Shown here: positions 1-8,513 of the stretch, piece after piece
Layout of the letters: every line of letters begins with the position of its first letter
How positions within the stretch are numbered: the stretch's first letter is position 1
Origin: Gammaproteobacteria bacterium
GTDB lineage: Bacteria; Pseudomonadota; Gammaproteobacteria; Pseudomonadales; JAUIET01
DNA: 64,000 nucleotides
Direction of reading: 5' to 3'
NCBI GenBank assembly: GCA_030429735.1
Contig: JAUIET010000017.1
Location: forward strand, 1-64,000
The notes under the pieces: model-generated
What the model saw: only the letters and a program-made list of their open reading frames with translations
What the model was told of the DNA's origin: nothing
Database searches by the model: none
Translations under genes and position numbers: made by a program

Positions 1-130
1 TTGTCCACTCCTTCAAGGTAATCTCCCGGCCAAAGGTCGGGAAGAATAAGGGCAACAGTGCCCATTCCAGTCAGGGGTGGGTCAAAATTATTGGCCGATA
101 GTGGGTCAGTTTAATTGGCCATTAACATCA
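1..130 (-). mobile_element. IS21-family-like element, terminal end (partial)
   Basis: This is the end of an insertion sequence whose body lies left of the window. Two imperfect 20-bp direct repeats at 77-96 and 101-120 share GTGGGTCA and TTGGCC and match at 16 of 20 positions. The outer boundary reads TGATGTTAATGG on the minus strand, ending at about 130. Multiple transposase-binding repeats next to a TG...CA tip are typical of IS21 ends. Further in is a hairpin (25-31 with 35-41, loop AAA), then on the minus strand AAGGAG at the window edge, a plausible ribosome site for an istA gene that would start beyond base 1. The family is inferred from the remembered repeat pattern; no transposase is visible. 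Confidence 0.6.
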
Positions 131-346
131 GTTTACCCACTGTACAAATGGTCTATACCGACATAGATCATGAGGCCGATCAAAAAGGGCCTGGTACAGT
201 GCCTGTCCAATTTTGAACTTTGATCGCTAAATTCGAACTGTACACGGGCTGCACTAAGCAAATATGCACATTCCACGTGCAAAATATAGTACGCTCACAT
301 GCAGCAATAACTTGTACAGTACTCACATCAGAATATGGAGAACGAC

Positions 347-715
347 ATGCTTGGATACGTGACCTTGGGTTCAAACCAATTCGACAAAGCGGCGGAGTTT
401 TACGATGCGCTGTTTGACGTATGTGGTGCCAGTCGCTTGATGGAGTTAGACGATTTTATTCTGTGGGGAACGTCCATGGAGGCCGCCGGCATCGCTTTGT
501 CTAAGCCTTACAACGGTGAGGCGGCAACGGTTGGGAATGGTGTAATGGCTGGTATTCGCGCTGAGTCAGCCGACGCCGTGAATGCCCTCTACCAGAAGGC
601 AATCGAATTAGGCGGCAGCGACGAGGGCGAACCTGGACCAAGAGGTGATGGATTTTACGCCGGCTATTTTCGCGATCTGGATGGCAACAAGCTCAATGCG
701 TTTTATTTAGGTTAA
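347..715 (+). CDS. VOC family (glyoxalase/bleomycin-resistance fold) protein
   Basis: A 122-residue single-domain VOC (vicinal oxygen chelate) protein, probably a small cytosolic metal-dependent enzyme or binding protein of unknown substrate. It opens with MLGYVTLGSNQFDKAAEFYD, the usual first beta-strand and helix of this fold, and ends with FRDLDGNKLNAFYL, the usual last strands with the D-x-x-G-N-K element. I chose ATG 347 over ATG 335 because GGAG at 337-340 sits 6 nt before it, and family members start this way. It is followed 11 nt later by the GFA-family gene, so the two are probably co-transcribed. Confidence 0.85.
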   Translation: MLGYVTLGSNQFDKAAEFYDALFDVCGASRLMELDDFILWGTSMEAAGIALSKPYNGEAATVGNGVMAGIRAESADAVNALYQKAIELGGSDEGEPGPRGDGFYAGYFRDLDGNKLNAFYLG

Positions 716-726
716 CGACGCGTCCA

Positions 727-1137
727 ATGAGCAACGCACTAGTCGCCAGATGTGATTGCGGTAACGTGGAGTCAGTAACCACAGAACAACCGTTGCTTCA
801 ATTGTGTTGCCATTGCAGTGATTGTAGAGAGGTAACCGGAGATGATTTCACAACCATTGCCTTTTTCAACAGCGAAGCCATTGGCGAGACGGGTGTGGTG
901 GTGGAGCGACAGTTTACCGCGGCTTCCGGGAGCCAAACTGCGCGCGAACTATGTGCTGAATGCGAAACCCCAATGTTTGACAGATCAGCAGGTTTCCCAA
1001 CATTGATTGGTGTGATCGCAAAGCAAATCTCCGAGCCGTTTGTGGCTAATCCATCGCACCACGTCTGGACGAAAAGCAGGGTTTCGCCCGTTTCTGTCCC
1101 CGAAGGGATTGAAAGCGTTGAAGAAAACCTGTTCTAG
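727..1137 (+). CDS. GFA family (Mss4-like fold) zinc protein
   Basis: A 136-residue protein of the GFA family, named after the glutathione-dependent formaldehyde-activating enzyme; most members have no proven formaldehyde role. The zinc-binding cysteines are visible: CDC at residues 9-11, a CCHCSDC cluster at 27-33, and CAEC in the second half, fitting the CxC / CxxC / CxxC pattern. It starts 11 nt after the VOC gene, which suggests a two-gene unit. The substrate is unknown. Confidence 0.8.
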   Translation: MSNALVARCDCGNVESVTTEQPLLQLCCHCSDCREVTGDDFTTIAFFNSEAIGETGVVVERQFTAASGSQTARELCAECETPMFDRSAGFPTLIGVIAKQISEPFVANPSHHVWTKSRVSPVSVPEGIESVEENLF

Positions 1138-1340
1138 GACGCCAGTTTACCCTTTGTCTGCAGTGATCACCGCGCGCCGTTCACGCTCGTACATCACGGA
1201 ACACTATAAAATATACGCTTGATTGCGGTGCTTTATCCCAGCTGATGTATTCGGCTGCTATAAGTGCATATTTGGGCTGTGCTGATGGATCGCGCGAAGA
1301 TCTCTATCGTTTCTCAACTTGCAATAGCGGTTGTCAAGAC

Positions 1341-1748
1341 CTAAGCGAGCCAAGCCCTCCACACCAACAATTTCGCCTCCTTGCAGGATAAACCGCTTTC
1401 GTAGCGAAAAAGAGATTCAAGAAAGCGATCAAGCTCACAATGGCTCACGTCGCATCGGAACGGTAACTCGTTCTCCGCGACATTTGCAGCACAGAACCTC
1501 AGTTGCATCGCTTGCTCATCCAGCCAGCTGTAGAACAATATCGGCGATTCCATACGTTTGCGATCAACCATATCTCGACAAGCAAGAATGAATTCTCTGA
1601 CAGACGAAGCTCCCCATTTTTCAAAGCATTGCTGTGACGCCCCAATACTGAACATATTGTCCGTGGTTTGCGATAGTACATCACCCTCCGTGTTAAGGGC
1701 TATTTCGCCATCAAATTCGGATAACCACTGTGCCAATTGATCATTCAT
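1341..1748 (-). CDS. Hypothetical protein
   Basis: A 135-residue soluble protein with no signal peptide or membrane segment and no family I recognise. It is rich in Cys, Trp and acidic residues and ends in a helical stretch (CKEAKLLVWRAW). It is the last of three minus-strand small genes (2500 to 1341), 28 nt after the preceding gene. The open frame and the arrangement support a real gene. Function is unknown. Confidence 0.5.
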   Translation of the reverse strand: MNDQLAQWLSEFDGEIALNTEGDVLSQTTDNMFSIGASQQCFEKWGASSVREFILACRDMVDRKRMESPILFYSWLDEQAMQLRFCAANVAENELPFRCDVSHCELDRFLESLFRYESGLSCKEAKLLVWRAWLA

Positions 1749-1776
1749 GAGTTTGAGTTTAAGCGTTTTCTTCGAA

Positions 1777-2106
1777 CTATCTCGAAAGTAGCGTCAAGTA
1801 CTTGGAATCAAAAAATTGAGTTAGCGCATGTACTAGCTCGTTCCAGCATTTTGCACCGTTGCTTGATAATTCGCTCAGTGATTCCAAGCGAATTAGCCAG
1901 CGCGGAGGGTTTCTCGTTGAGTCGGCAAGCCGTGCTTCAGATAGCCAGATGGAATATCCATCACCACGCAAAACGTACCATATTGGGAATTCATCTGTAG
2001 AGCGTTTTGCAGAACGAAAGCCAAGATCATCAAGCAAATCACGGAATTCTTTCGGCCAGGCACTGGCCTCAATATTGAAGTCTATTGTCAGAATCTTATC
2101 GCTCAC
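1777..2106 (-). CDS. Hypothetical small protein
   Basis: A 109-residue protein if started at GTG 2106 (VSDKILTIDFNIEAS). A longer reading from ATG 2211 exists but would overlap the upstream membrane-protein gene by 86 nt, and its extra residues look like out-of-frame translation, so I prefer the GTG, which lies 19 nt after the upstream stop. The sequence looks soluble, with FPIWYVLRGDGYSIWLSEA in the middle. No family recognised; the company of 2126-2500 suggests a co-transcribed pair. Confidence 0.5.
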   Translation of the reverse strand: MSDKILTIDFNIEASAWPKEFRDLLDDLGFRSAKRSTDEFPIWYVLRGDGYSIWLSEARLADSTRNPPRWLIRLESLSELSSNGAKCWNELVHALTQFFDSKYLTLLSR

Positions 2107-2125
2107 GCTAGAACCTGATCCAACG

Positions 2126-2500
2126 CTAATCAAGCACGTGAGCAACAGCAACAATTGATGCAAGAAAGCCAACGATGTGCAAGCAGCAAATGGCAAACAA
2201 GTAAAATCCATGTGCCAGCAGTGGGCTCACAGTGCTCAGTTCCGACTGTACACCGTCATTGCATTTCTGAATGGAACCGCGCAACGCAAATCCAAGCGAC
2301 AATAAGGCCAGCAATTGCCAGTGAAAAGCATGAAGTGAACCAGCCTCAGGGATTGGCGCAACGAGAACCACTGATAACATCGTGGTTTCGTAGGCGCCAT
2401 TTGCGTGTGGAACAAGGGAGGCGAAAAAGGCACTGAACCACCAAATTGCCCAGCAGTAAGCAAGTGTGGCAACGCAGGCGAAAATACTTGATAATCTCAT
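2126..2500 (-). CDS. Small membrane protein, hypothetical
   Basis: A 124-residue protein with about three to four hydrophobic segments: near the N-terminus (ATLAYCWAIWWFSAFFASL), the middle (WQLLALLSLGFAL) and the C-terminus (FYLFAICCLHIVGFLASIVA). It is probably an inner-membrane protein. The start at ATG 2500 is preceded by AAGGGAG at 7 nt spacing, a strong ribosome site. It leads a run of three minus-strand genes. No homologous family recognised. Confidence 0.55.
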   Translation of the reverse strand: MRLSSIFACVATLAYCWAIWWFSAFFASLVPHANGAYETTMLSVVLVAPIPEAGSLHAFHWQLLALLSLGFALRGSIQKCNDGVQSELSTVSPLLAHGFYLFAICCLHIVGFLASIVAVAHVLD

Positions 2501-2632
2501 GGTTGGCTCCCTTTAAGAGCTCAACCCTAGCGCAACACTCTGCTGTCCGCAACGCACAGAGTGCTAAAAATTGAGCAAAGCGCGCGTTTATTGTGGCACA
2601 ATGCAGTGAAGCGAACGCTTTTGGACATCCTC

Positions 2633-3109
2633 ATGATTTCCTCAGCATCGAAAATATTCCGCTCTCTGTGGCCTGTATTTATGGTCATTACTCTCTCTTT
2701 TCCATTTATCTCACACGCAACGCTTGCGGCAACTCGGTCTGAGGCGGTTGGGTTTGTTTGGCAGTATCAGGACAATGATGGTTGGCAGGGCCGCTGGGAG
2801 CGGGTTGGCACTGTCGAACCCATCGCGGAGTTCGTCCCTTTTGAGGGCGTATTTACCCGGGGTGAGGAACGGCTCTCGGTGAATTTGCTGATACGAATTA
2901 CGAGAGCAGGCGAGGTCACGGTTTGGCGATCCAACGGCAAGCAAGCCACTGGTGTTTCTGACTGCACTTACCAAGGTGTAGCGGACCCTCCCATACAAAC
3001 TTTGGGAGGGGAAGGGCGCTCATACCTCGCCAAGACGATTGTACGCGGTCAGTTCACTTGCTTGAATGATAAGGGAAAAGTGTTCGAGTGGTCTGCCGAA
3101 TTTAATTGA
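2633..3109 (+). CDS. Secreted hypothetical protein
   Basis: A 158-residue protein from ATG 2633. An in-frame ATG at 2561 would add 24 residues ahead of a signal peptide, so the inner start is preferred. Residues 1-33 form a clear signal peptide ending ...SHATLAA. The mature part is beta-rich and Trp-rich (WQYQDNDGWQGRWERVG) with two cysteines that could pair. It is the first of three same-strand secreted proteins (2633-5090). No family recognised. Confidence 0.55.
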   Translation: MISSASKIFRSLWPVFMVITLSFPFISHATLAATRSEAVGFVWQYQDNDGWQGRWERVGTVEPIAEFVPFEGVFTRGEERLSVNLLIRITRAGEVTVWRSNGKQATGVSDCTYQGVADPPIQTLGGEGRSYLAKTIVRGQFTCLNDKGKVFEWSAEFN

Positions 3110-3210
3110 TGGCTTCGGTCACTGATAAATTCCTTGGGTCTCGCAGGCGACTTTCGAGCCTACTGGCAAAGCAGTGGCGTTGAGTGGTGCGTCATGGGTA
3201 GGGAGACGGT

Positions 3211-3699
3211 ATGATGAAATCGGTTCTTATTTTTCTGGCAGCGCTCGGCGCAGGGTTGGGAATAGTCTTTTTTCAAAATGAACCGATTACATTTCTTCCT
3301 GAAGCGAACGCAGTACAATCGGTGCATGTTTGGTCTTTGGCACAATCCTCGCATTCGAGAACGGTACGGTCGTTCGGCCAGCAATCAACAATAAATTATA
3401 CAGAGTATTGTAAAGGCCGTTGCCGGTGCGACTCCTATTTCGTCACAGAAACGGTGGCTAAGCCCGGAATAATCACGGCAAGCATCGAGTTTGATGCGGG
3501 GCCTAACCCGTCGCCCAGATGCCCTGGAATTGGAGGTACGCACAATGCCCAACCAGTTCCTGGCAATCCAGACCAATGCTATGTATGTCCGCAAGGCATG
3601 CTTTACTCTAGCAGTATGCGGGGTGGTGAGGATGTGCTTAGGCGTTGGAATTTTGGTGAACATGTCTGCGTGAAGGTTGAGCGAAAATGCACAAAATGA
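3211..3699 (+). CDS. Cysteine-rich secreted protein, hypothetical
   Basis: A 162-residue exported protein. The N-terminus MMKSVLIFLAALGAGLGIVFF is a signal peptide or anchor, after which about eight cysteines occur (CKGRCRC, a single C before PG, CYVCPQG, HVC, KCTK), suggesting disulfides in the periplasm or outside. GGGAG at 3201-3205 precedes two adjacent ATG codons (3211, 3214). Its stop overlaps the next gene's start in an ATGA arrangement at 3696-3699, so the two are likely translationally coupled. No family recognised. Confidence 0.55.
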   Translation: MMKSVLIFLAALGAGLGIVFFQNEPITFLPEANAVQSVHVWSLAQSSHSRTVRSFGQQSTINYTEYCKGRCRCDSYFVTETVAKPGIITASIEFDAGPNPSPRCPGIGGTHNAQPVPGNPDQCYVCPQGMLYSSSMRGGEDVLRRWNFGEHVCVKVERKCTK

Positions 3700-5090
3700 A
3701 GAAAGTGATGATGACTGGCAGAGGGGTATTTCTCGTTGTAATGTCGTTTTGTTTGGCACCTGCAATTCATGGCCAGTATTTTGAAGGAAATGATCCCGGT
3801 TCCGACTACCAGTGTCAAAATCCAAGCCCACAAGTGAGTTCTATCTGGCAGGCTTTTGATATCTATGTGAAAGGTGCGTACGGCAAAAAGAACGCAGTTG
3901 TCGGTCTCGATCGTGCATATGCTTACGGTCATGCACTCGGTCGATTAGCTCAGGCGCATGATAATAATGCGGAAAAACTTCAAGCGGTAAGTTGCGTCCA
4001 ATTAGCGATGGAGCAGCTGTTTGGCAATGCACAAGCGTATCTCGGTACACGCGAGCCAGGTAGAATCGCGCGCGAAACTTCGCTTGGCTACCACGATAAA
4101 ATAGTTGCTGAGAAGTACGGTGTGTATGACCGTCGTCCACTACACGAGGTTTTTGAAGCGGCGCTGAAATTGTCAGGGCGAACACAGTACAGCGGTAGCT
4201 CGGGTAGCTACTATCAAGTTGCCCGCGGTAACCCATACACTACAAATTCGCGCTACGGCACGAACTCCTCCGGAAGTGGACCGGATATCATTTCGTCAAC
4301 CAGCCCAGGAGTAAACGGTGTGGATCAGCCGTGCATGACCGGAGACCGCGGTGCGGGAATAGAACCATGGTCTTTGATGACCGGCTTGCAGTTGATCAAT
4401 AGGGCAAGGGGAATGGGCGAGCAGCTGGTTGGTACTTGTAGCGGCGATAACTGGTACATATGCCGCGATATTAACGACCTACTGCATCAGGCACGCGATC
4501 ACATCTTTCAGGTTTTCGACCAGAATAATGATGGGGTCGCTAATTGCCGACTCTGCAATTATGATCGTGCTCACGAAGCAGCTGGCCTGTTAGTATGGTG
4601 GGAAACCTGGCTTGGCGAGAGATACTACAATGCATCTGGTCTTGGCAATATTCAGCAAACGATAGCGGGTAACATGAGTGATCCATTGTGCAGTATCAGA
4701 GTAAATCCCGTTGATATTCCCGTTGGTGGCGGTAGCAATGGCGGTGGCAAGACCACATATCCAGCAATTGATCCGATTCAATCACGAACCCATGTCTGCG
4801 GGTTGAAAGAATATCCTTCGCGGGCGAGCTGGAAGTTCTACCGCTATATGTACGGGGGTGGTGACAGGTCATACCAGGAAAGAGATGGCTACGTATGTAT
4901 GGGTCGTACCAGCTATCGCAAAATAACCGGTAGTTCCTGGGATGAGTACAAATGCGATTATAAATGGGAAAACTGCAAGCTTGTTCCCAATTTAAGTAAG
5001 AGCATCGTGGAAGTAAAATCGAATTATGCCGGGCCTGGCGTAGTAAAATACGGCTATGACAAGGGCTACGGAGTGCGTACACCAAAATAG
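3696..5090 (+). CDS. Large secreted hypothetical protein with EF-hand-like loop
   Basis: A 464-residue exported protein. I prefer ATG 3696, which makes an ATGA overlap with the upstream stop and gives a signal peptide MKKVMMTGRGVFLVV...HGQ; ATG 3687 is also possible. The first half is helical. Around residues 275-285 there is DQNNDGVANC, which resembles a calcium-binding EF-hand or dockerin loop. A Gly/Ser/Asn linker (about 170-205) and a Gly-rich linker (about 350) separate domains, and the C-terminal part is rich in Tyr and Cys. No family recognised; probably works with the two secreted proteins before it. Confidence 0.6.
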   Translation: MKKVMMTGRGVFLVVMSFCLAPAIHGQYFEGNDPGSDYQCQNPSPQVSSIWQAFDIYVKGAYGKKNAVVGLDRAYAYGHALGRLAQAHDNNAEKLQAVSCVQLAMEQLFGNAQAYLGTREPGRIARETSLGYHDKIVAEKYGVYDRRPLHEVFEAALKLSGRTQYSGSSGSYYQVARGNPYTTNSRYGTNSSGSGPDIISSTSPGVNGVDQPCMTGDRGAGIEPWSLMTGLQLINRARGMGEQLVGTCSGDNWYICRDINDLLHQARDHIFQVFDQNNDGVANCRLCNYDRAHEAAGLLVWWETWLGERYYNASGLGNIQQTIAGNMSDPLCSIRVNPVDIPVGGGSNGGGKTTYPAIDPIQSRTHVCGLKEYPSRASWKFYRYMYGGGDRSYQERDGYVCMGRTSYRKITGSSWDEYKCDYKWENCKLVPNLSKSIVEVKSNYAGPGVVKYGYDKGYGVRTPK

Positions 5091-5242
5091 CTGGATTTTA
5101 GCGTGGAACTTGCTGTCGCCTGTTTGGTGTCGAACAAAAATCACACAAAGTGACTGATATTCGTTAACCATTCATCTCGCGCGCAGTCTCGTTTTCAACT
5201 CGCTCTCTATACTGTTCTGATAGATCGTGCCCATGGACGGAC

Positions 5243-6352
5243 ATGAAAATAGCGGAACAGCTTATACATCACGTAATAGGTGATGTGTCATCCTTATCTC
5301 CGATGGAGAGATTCCACAGCCGGCTGTGCGCTGGAATAATGTTGGGGGTAATCTTTGCAAATTTGCTGCTGTTCGTTATCTGGTTCTTTCTTGCGGTTGA
5401 GAGAACGCAGTTGGGTCTTGTGTCCTTCGCTGTCGCCTTATCTCTGTACATAGCCAGCTTGGTTCTTTACTACCTGACAAAAAATCGTTTGCTAGCGTGT
5501 CATGTGTTTGTGGCGATGCTTGCAATTTTATTATTTACCGCTGTTACCCTGACTGGAGGAATAAGCTCTCCGGTTGTTTCCATTTTAATCATTGTGCCAG
5601 TGATGGCTGTGCTAATGGGCGGCAGCCGCAGCGGCGCGGTTTGGTTTGGCGTTACATTGGTAGCCTACGCTACCCAGGTGGCATTTACCTTACTTAACGT
5701 TTCAGTACCTATGGTTTTACATCCCGGCGACCGGGAGTTCTTTCAGCCGGCTTTGTGGATTACTGGCACAAGTCTGATTTTTATTTCCTTGATGGTGTTG
5801 CTTGCTGCCAATAATCGCTTATCCGAATCTATCTATCGAAGCCAGCAGAGGTTCGAGTATCTAGCCCATACTGACGCCACTACCGGACTGAATAATCGCC
5901 GCTATTTTGAGCGAATGATGTCTGAGTTAACGGATCTCGAAGGTTCCAGGCGCTCGCCATTCTGTTTGTTTTATCTTGACTTGAACGATTTCAAAGCAGT
6001 CAATGATAATCACGGCCATCAAGCCGGTGACCTGATGCTCAAGCATGTAGGGCATTTGCTCACATCTACCTTTCGATCAAATGACTCTGTCTTCAGGTTG
6101 GGAGGTGATGAGTTTGCAGCTATAGTGCAGTCTGAACTGACCCATCAAGTGGCAGAGCGGCTGCTGGCAGAGTTGGATAAAGCGTGCGAAGCTCCGCTCA
6201 AGATCGCTGGAAAAACGCTGACGGTATCCGCCAGCGCGGGAACTGCACATTTTCCAAGCGATGGGGTTGATATGGACGCGCTGTTGCACGCTGCTGATTC
6301 AGCCATGTACGCACAGAAGCAGCGAATCAGGAAATCTCAATCTGAAGCTTAA
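5243..6352 (+). CDS. Membrane-bound diguanylate cyclase (GGDEF)
   Basis: A 369-residue enzyme predicted to make cyclic di-GMP from two GTP. Residues 30-195 hold about six transmembrane helices, a membrane sensor domain of unknown ligand. The GGDEF domain follows from about 205: AHTDATTGLNNRRYFE at its start, FCLFYLDLNDFKAVND with the metal-binding Asp, and the intact active site RLGGDEFAA. RSND stands exactly five residues before GGDEF, which is the product-inhibition I-site pattern RxxD. An active, feedback-inhibited cyclase is expected. c-di-GMP could plausibly influence the pilus locus downstream, but that is inference. Its stop overlaps the convergent SDR gene. Confidence 0.92.
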   Translation: MKIAEQLIHHVIGDVSSLSPMERFHSRLCAGIMLGVIFANLLLFVIWFFLAVERTQLGLVSFAVALSLYIASLVLYYLTKNRLLACHVFVAMLAILLFTAVTLTGGISSPVVSILIIVPVMAVLMGGSRSGAVWFGVTLVAYATQVAFTLLNVSVPMVLHPGDREFFQPALWITGTSLIFISLMVLLAANNRLSESIYRSQQRFEYLAHTDATTGLNNRRYFERMMSELTDLEGSRRSPFCLFYLDLNDFKAVNDNHGHQAGDLMLKHVGHLLTSTFRSNDSVFRLGGDEFAAIVQSELTHQVAERLLAELDKACEAPLKIAGKTLTVSASAGTAHFPSDGVDMDALLHAADSAMYAQKQRIRKSQSEA

Positions 6353-7116
6353 GGCGCGTGGTTCCACCAGGCCAGGTCGGAATACGCACGCAGATCCAGC
6401 TCGTGTGTCCACGCGGAACGGTGCTGTTGCGCGAGGTGGTAGTAGGTTTCCGCAATTTGCTCGGGCAGTAATAAACCGTCATTATCGCCACCGCGCGTTT
6501 CACGCAGTTTCTGGAACAGTTCGTCGCCTAACATTTTGCCGAGCGTGTCTGGGGCGTCTACAGCACCGTCGATGATTATATGAGCGACATGCACACCTTT
6601 GGACGCATACTCCGCATTCAGGCTTTGACACAGCATGCGTCTTCCACCCATGGCTGCCGCATGTGAATGCTGGCCCGCATTGCCTCTGACGGCCGCAGTT
6701 GCCGAAGTAACTAACAAGGTGCCACCACCGCGTTTCACCATTAGTGGTATCACTACTTTCGCTGCTCGAAACAACGCGAAGGTGGCCATCTGCCAACCGA
6801 GAGTAAAGGTTTTGAGCTCGGTATCCTCCAGCGATCGATTACCAATCTGCGCGCCCAGGTTAAACAGCACAACTTCGATTGGGCCAACGTTTTTCTCTAC
6901 ATCAGCAATAACATTCTCAATGGCATCTTCATTTACCGCATTGAGTAAATGCCCGCTGGCAGAGCCACCATCCGCCTCGATAGCAGATACCATCGCTTGC
7001 AGACCATTTTCGTCACTGCGCCGGCATAAAGCGGCATGATATCCATTTTGTGCGAATTTCTTACCCACACTGCCACCGATACCGGCCCCAGCACCAATCA
7101 CAAGACATACCTTCAT
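6349..7116 (-). CDS. SDR-family protein with altered catalytic motif
   Basis: A 255-residue Rossmann-fold protein of the short-chain dehydrogenase/reductase superfamily. The cofactor motif GAGAGIGGSVGKKFA is at residues 7-21, and NLGAQIG takes the place of NNAG. The catalytic YxxxK expected near residue 155 reads HAAAM, so Tyr and Lys are both missing; related atypical SDRs show FAAAK there. The tail VHVAHIIIDGAVD is typical of that subgroup. ATG 7116 has GGGAGA 9 nt upstream and is preferred over a start at 7158. It may not be a classical oxidoreductase. It is convergent with the cyclase gene, overlapping by 4 nt. Confidence 0.85.
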   Translation of the reverse strand: MKVCLVIGAGAGIGGSVGKKFAQNGYHAALCRRSDENGLQAMVSAIEADGGSASGHLLNAVNEDAIENVIADVEKNVGPIEVVLFNLGAQIGNRSLEDTELKTFTLGWQMATFALFRAAKVVIPLMVKRGGGTLLVTSATAAVRGNAGQHSHAAAMGGRRMLCQSLNAEYASKGVHVAHIIIDGAVDAPDTLGKMLGDELFQKLRETRGGDNDGLLLPEQIAETYYHLAQQHRSAWTHELDLRAYSDLAWWNHAP

Positions 7117-7341
7117 TATGTAGCTATCTCCCGACCGAGATGAAACCTCAGCTTGCAACTATTTTACCACACACGTTGTCAGATAATTTTTGTCAAGTCA
7201 GACGCTGGTACAGATTGAGTAGCATGAAATGCTGCTATTTGCTCCGTATTTGAGCAATAAATCAAACTATCAATCGCAATCTGTCAGCAATCATCTAACG
7301 TTTAATTATGGGAATCGATAAGTGTTAGCTACGAGGAAAAC

Positions 7342-8496
7342 GTGAAATTAAAATTAAATCTGTTTTTTTGGCTTTCTGCTATGGCGCTTGTATTGTCTGC
7401 ATGTGCATCGTATCAGCAGAAAGTAACCCCCGAGTTGCAAGAAAGGGTATCTTCCCTTCGGGTTGTATCCTTTCTGCCGCAAAGTGAGCTGTCAGTCAAA
7501 ATCAACACGTCTAACTCTGCGGCCCACATGAGTCATCAGGCAGGTGCACTGGGTGCGTTGGTAGGGGCAATTGTAGATTCAGCCGCTAACAATAGCGCGA
7601 CCAAGAAGGCGGAAGCTCGGGCCGAACGATTTCGAACCGCACTTCAGGATACAGACTTTTCCAGCGATCTGCATAACGCTTTTGGCGCTAGTATCAACGC
7701 TATCAGCTGGGCTGATACGGTCTATGAGCGACGAGATGGTGAACAACTTGGTAGCAATCGAAAGAAATTACTGAGTGAAGTAACTGAGGACGCGCTGCTT
7801 ATTCTAACCAGCAACTACGGGCTTACTCCGCAGCTGGAATCTTTTGAGATTTACACACAGTTTGAATTTTACGAGCGTAACAAGGCTTCCAATAAAACGG
7901 GCTCGGCGCAGGCAGCAAAACTGGAACGTGTCGACTTTGGCGGGTTGAAGTTCCAAAGTGAGCTGGTGGTGCCCAGAGTCATTGTGGCAAGCCCCGAAAA
8001 AGTGGACGCCGAACGTAACAGAATCAGAGAGGAATATGCCCTTAAGATAAAGAGAACCGGGGACACGCATAAAAAGCAAGCACTGATGGAAATACGAGAC
8101 AAAAAACTGCGGAGAGTTGAGGCCAGACTGTCCAAAAAAGTGCAATCTGACTACGTGCCTGAACAGGGTGAAGAAGTTTGGTTGGCAAATGGCGCAGCAC
8201 GGCTTGTTGAAACGATGCAGGCAGGCGCTTTAGAGCAATCAACCTTATTGTCGATTGAGTTATCAGACCCTTACTTGTCAAAATATCACAGAGACAATCT
8301 GCTCGCTCTGCCAACGATGAGAATAGTCCCGGGTGGTGCTTTCTCGCGCGGCAAAACAAAGATTCAAACCACTACAAACAAGGCATGGCTTGTTGCCCAC
8401 GAGAATGGCCGGAAACGGTGGCGTCTACGCAACGGCCAGTTATACAGCGTGTCAGACGGGGATTTTGTGCGTCTGATGGCGGCAAATATTCAGTAA
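7342..8496 (+). CDS. Lipoprotein, hypothetical
   Basis: A 384-residue predicted lipoprotein, GTG start at 7342 with GAGG upstream. The signal sequence ends in the lipobox LSAC (Cys about residue 21). Residues 55-75 are a small-residue stretch (HQAGALGALVGAIVDSA) that could insert in a membrane, followed by a charged helical region. The middle (about 215-270) is strongly charged and may be a coiled coil. No known family recognised. A second lipoprotein gene follows 17 nt later, so they likely form one unit. Confidence 0.6.
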   Translation: MKLKLNLFFWLSAMALVLSACASYQQKVTPELQERVSSLRVVSFLPQSELSVKINTSNSAAHMSHQAGALGALVGAIVDSAANNSATKKAEARAERFRTALQDTDFSSDLHNAFGASINAISWADTVYERRDGEQLGSNRKKLLSEVTEDALLILTSNYGLTPQLESFEIYTQFEFYERNKASNKTGSAQAAKLERVDFGGLKFQSELVVPRVIVASPEKVDAERNRIREEYALKIKRTGDTHKKQALMEIRDKKLRRVEARLSKKVQSDYVPEQGEEVWLANGAARLVETMQAGALEQSTLLSIELSDPYLSKYHRDNLLALPTMRIVPGGAFSRGKTKIQTTTNKAWLVAHENGRKRWRLRNGQLYSVSDGDFVRLMAANIQ

Positions 8497-8513
8497 CATC
8501 ACTGCCTGGCGGT

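Noticed and set aside
1777-2211. Longer start (ATG 2211) for the small minus-strand gene
   Set aside because: It would overlap the upstream gene by 86 nt and adds a segment that mirrors that gene's coding DNA. GTG 2106 fits the spacing.
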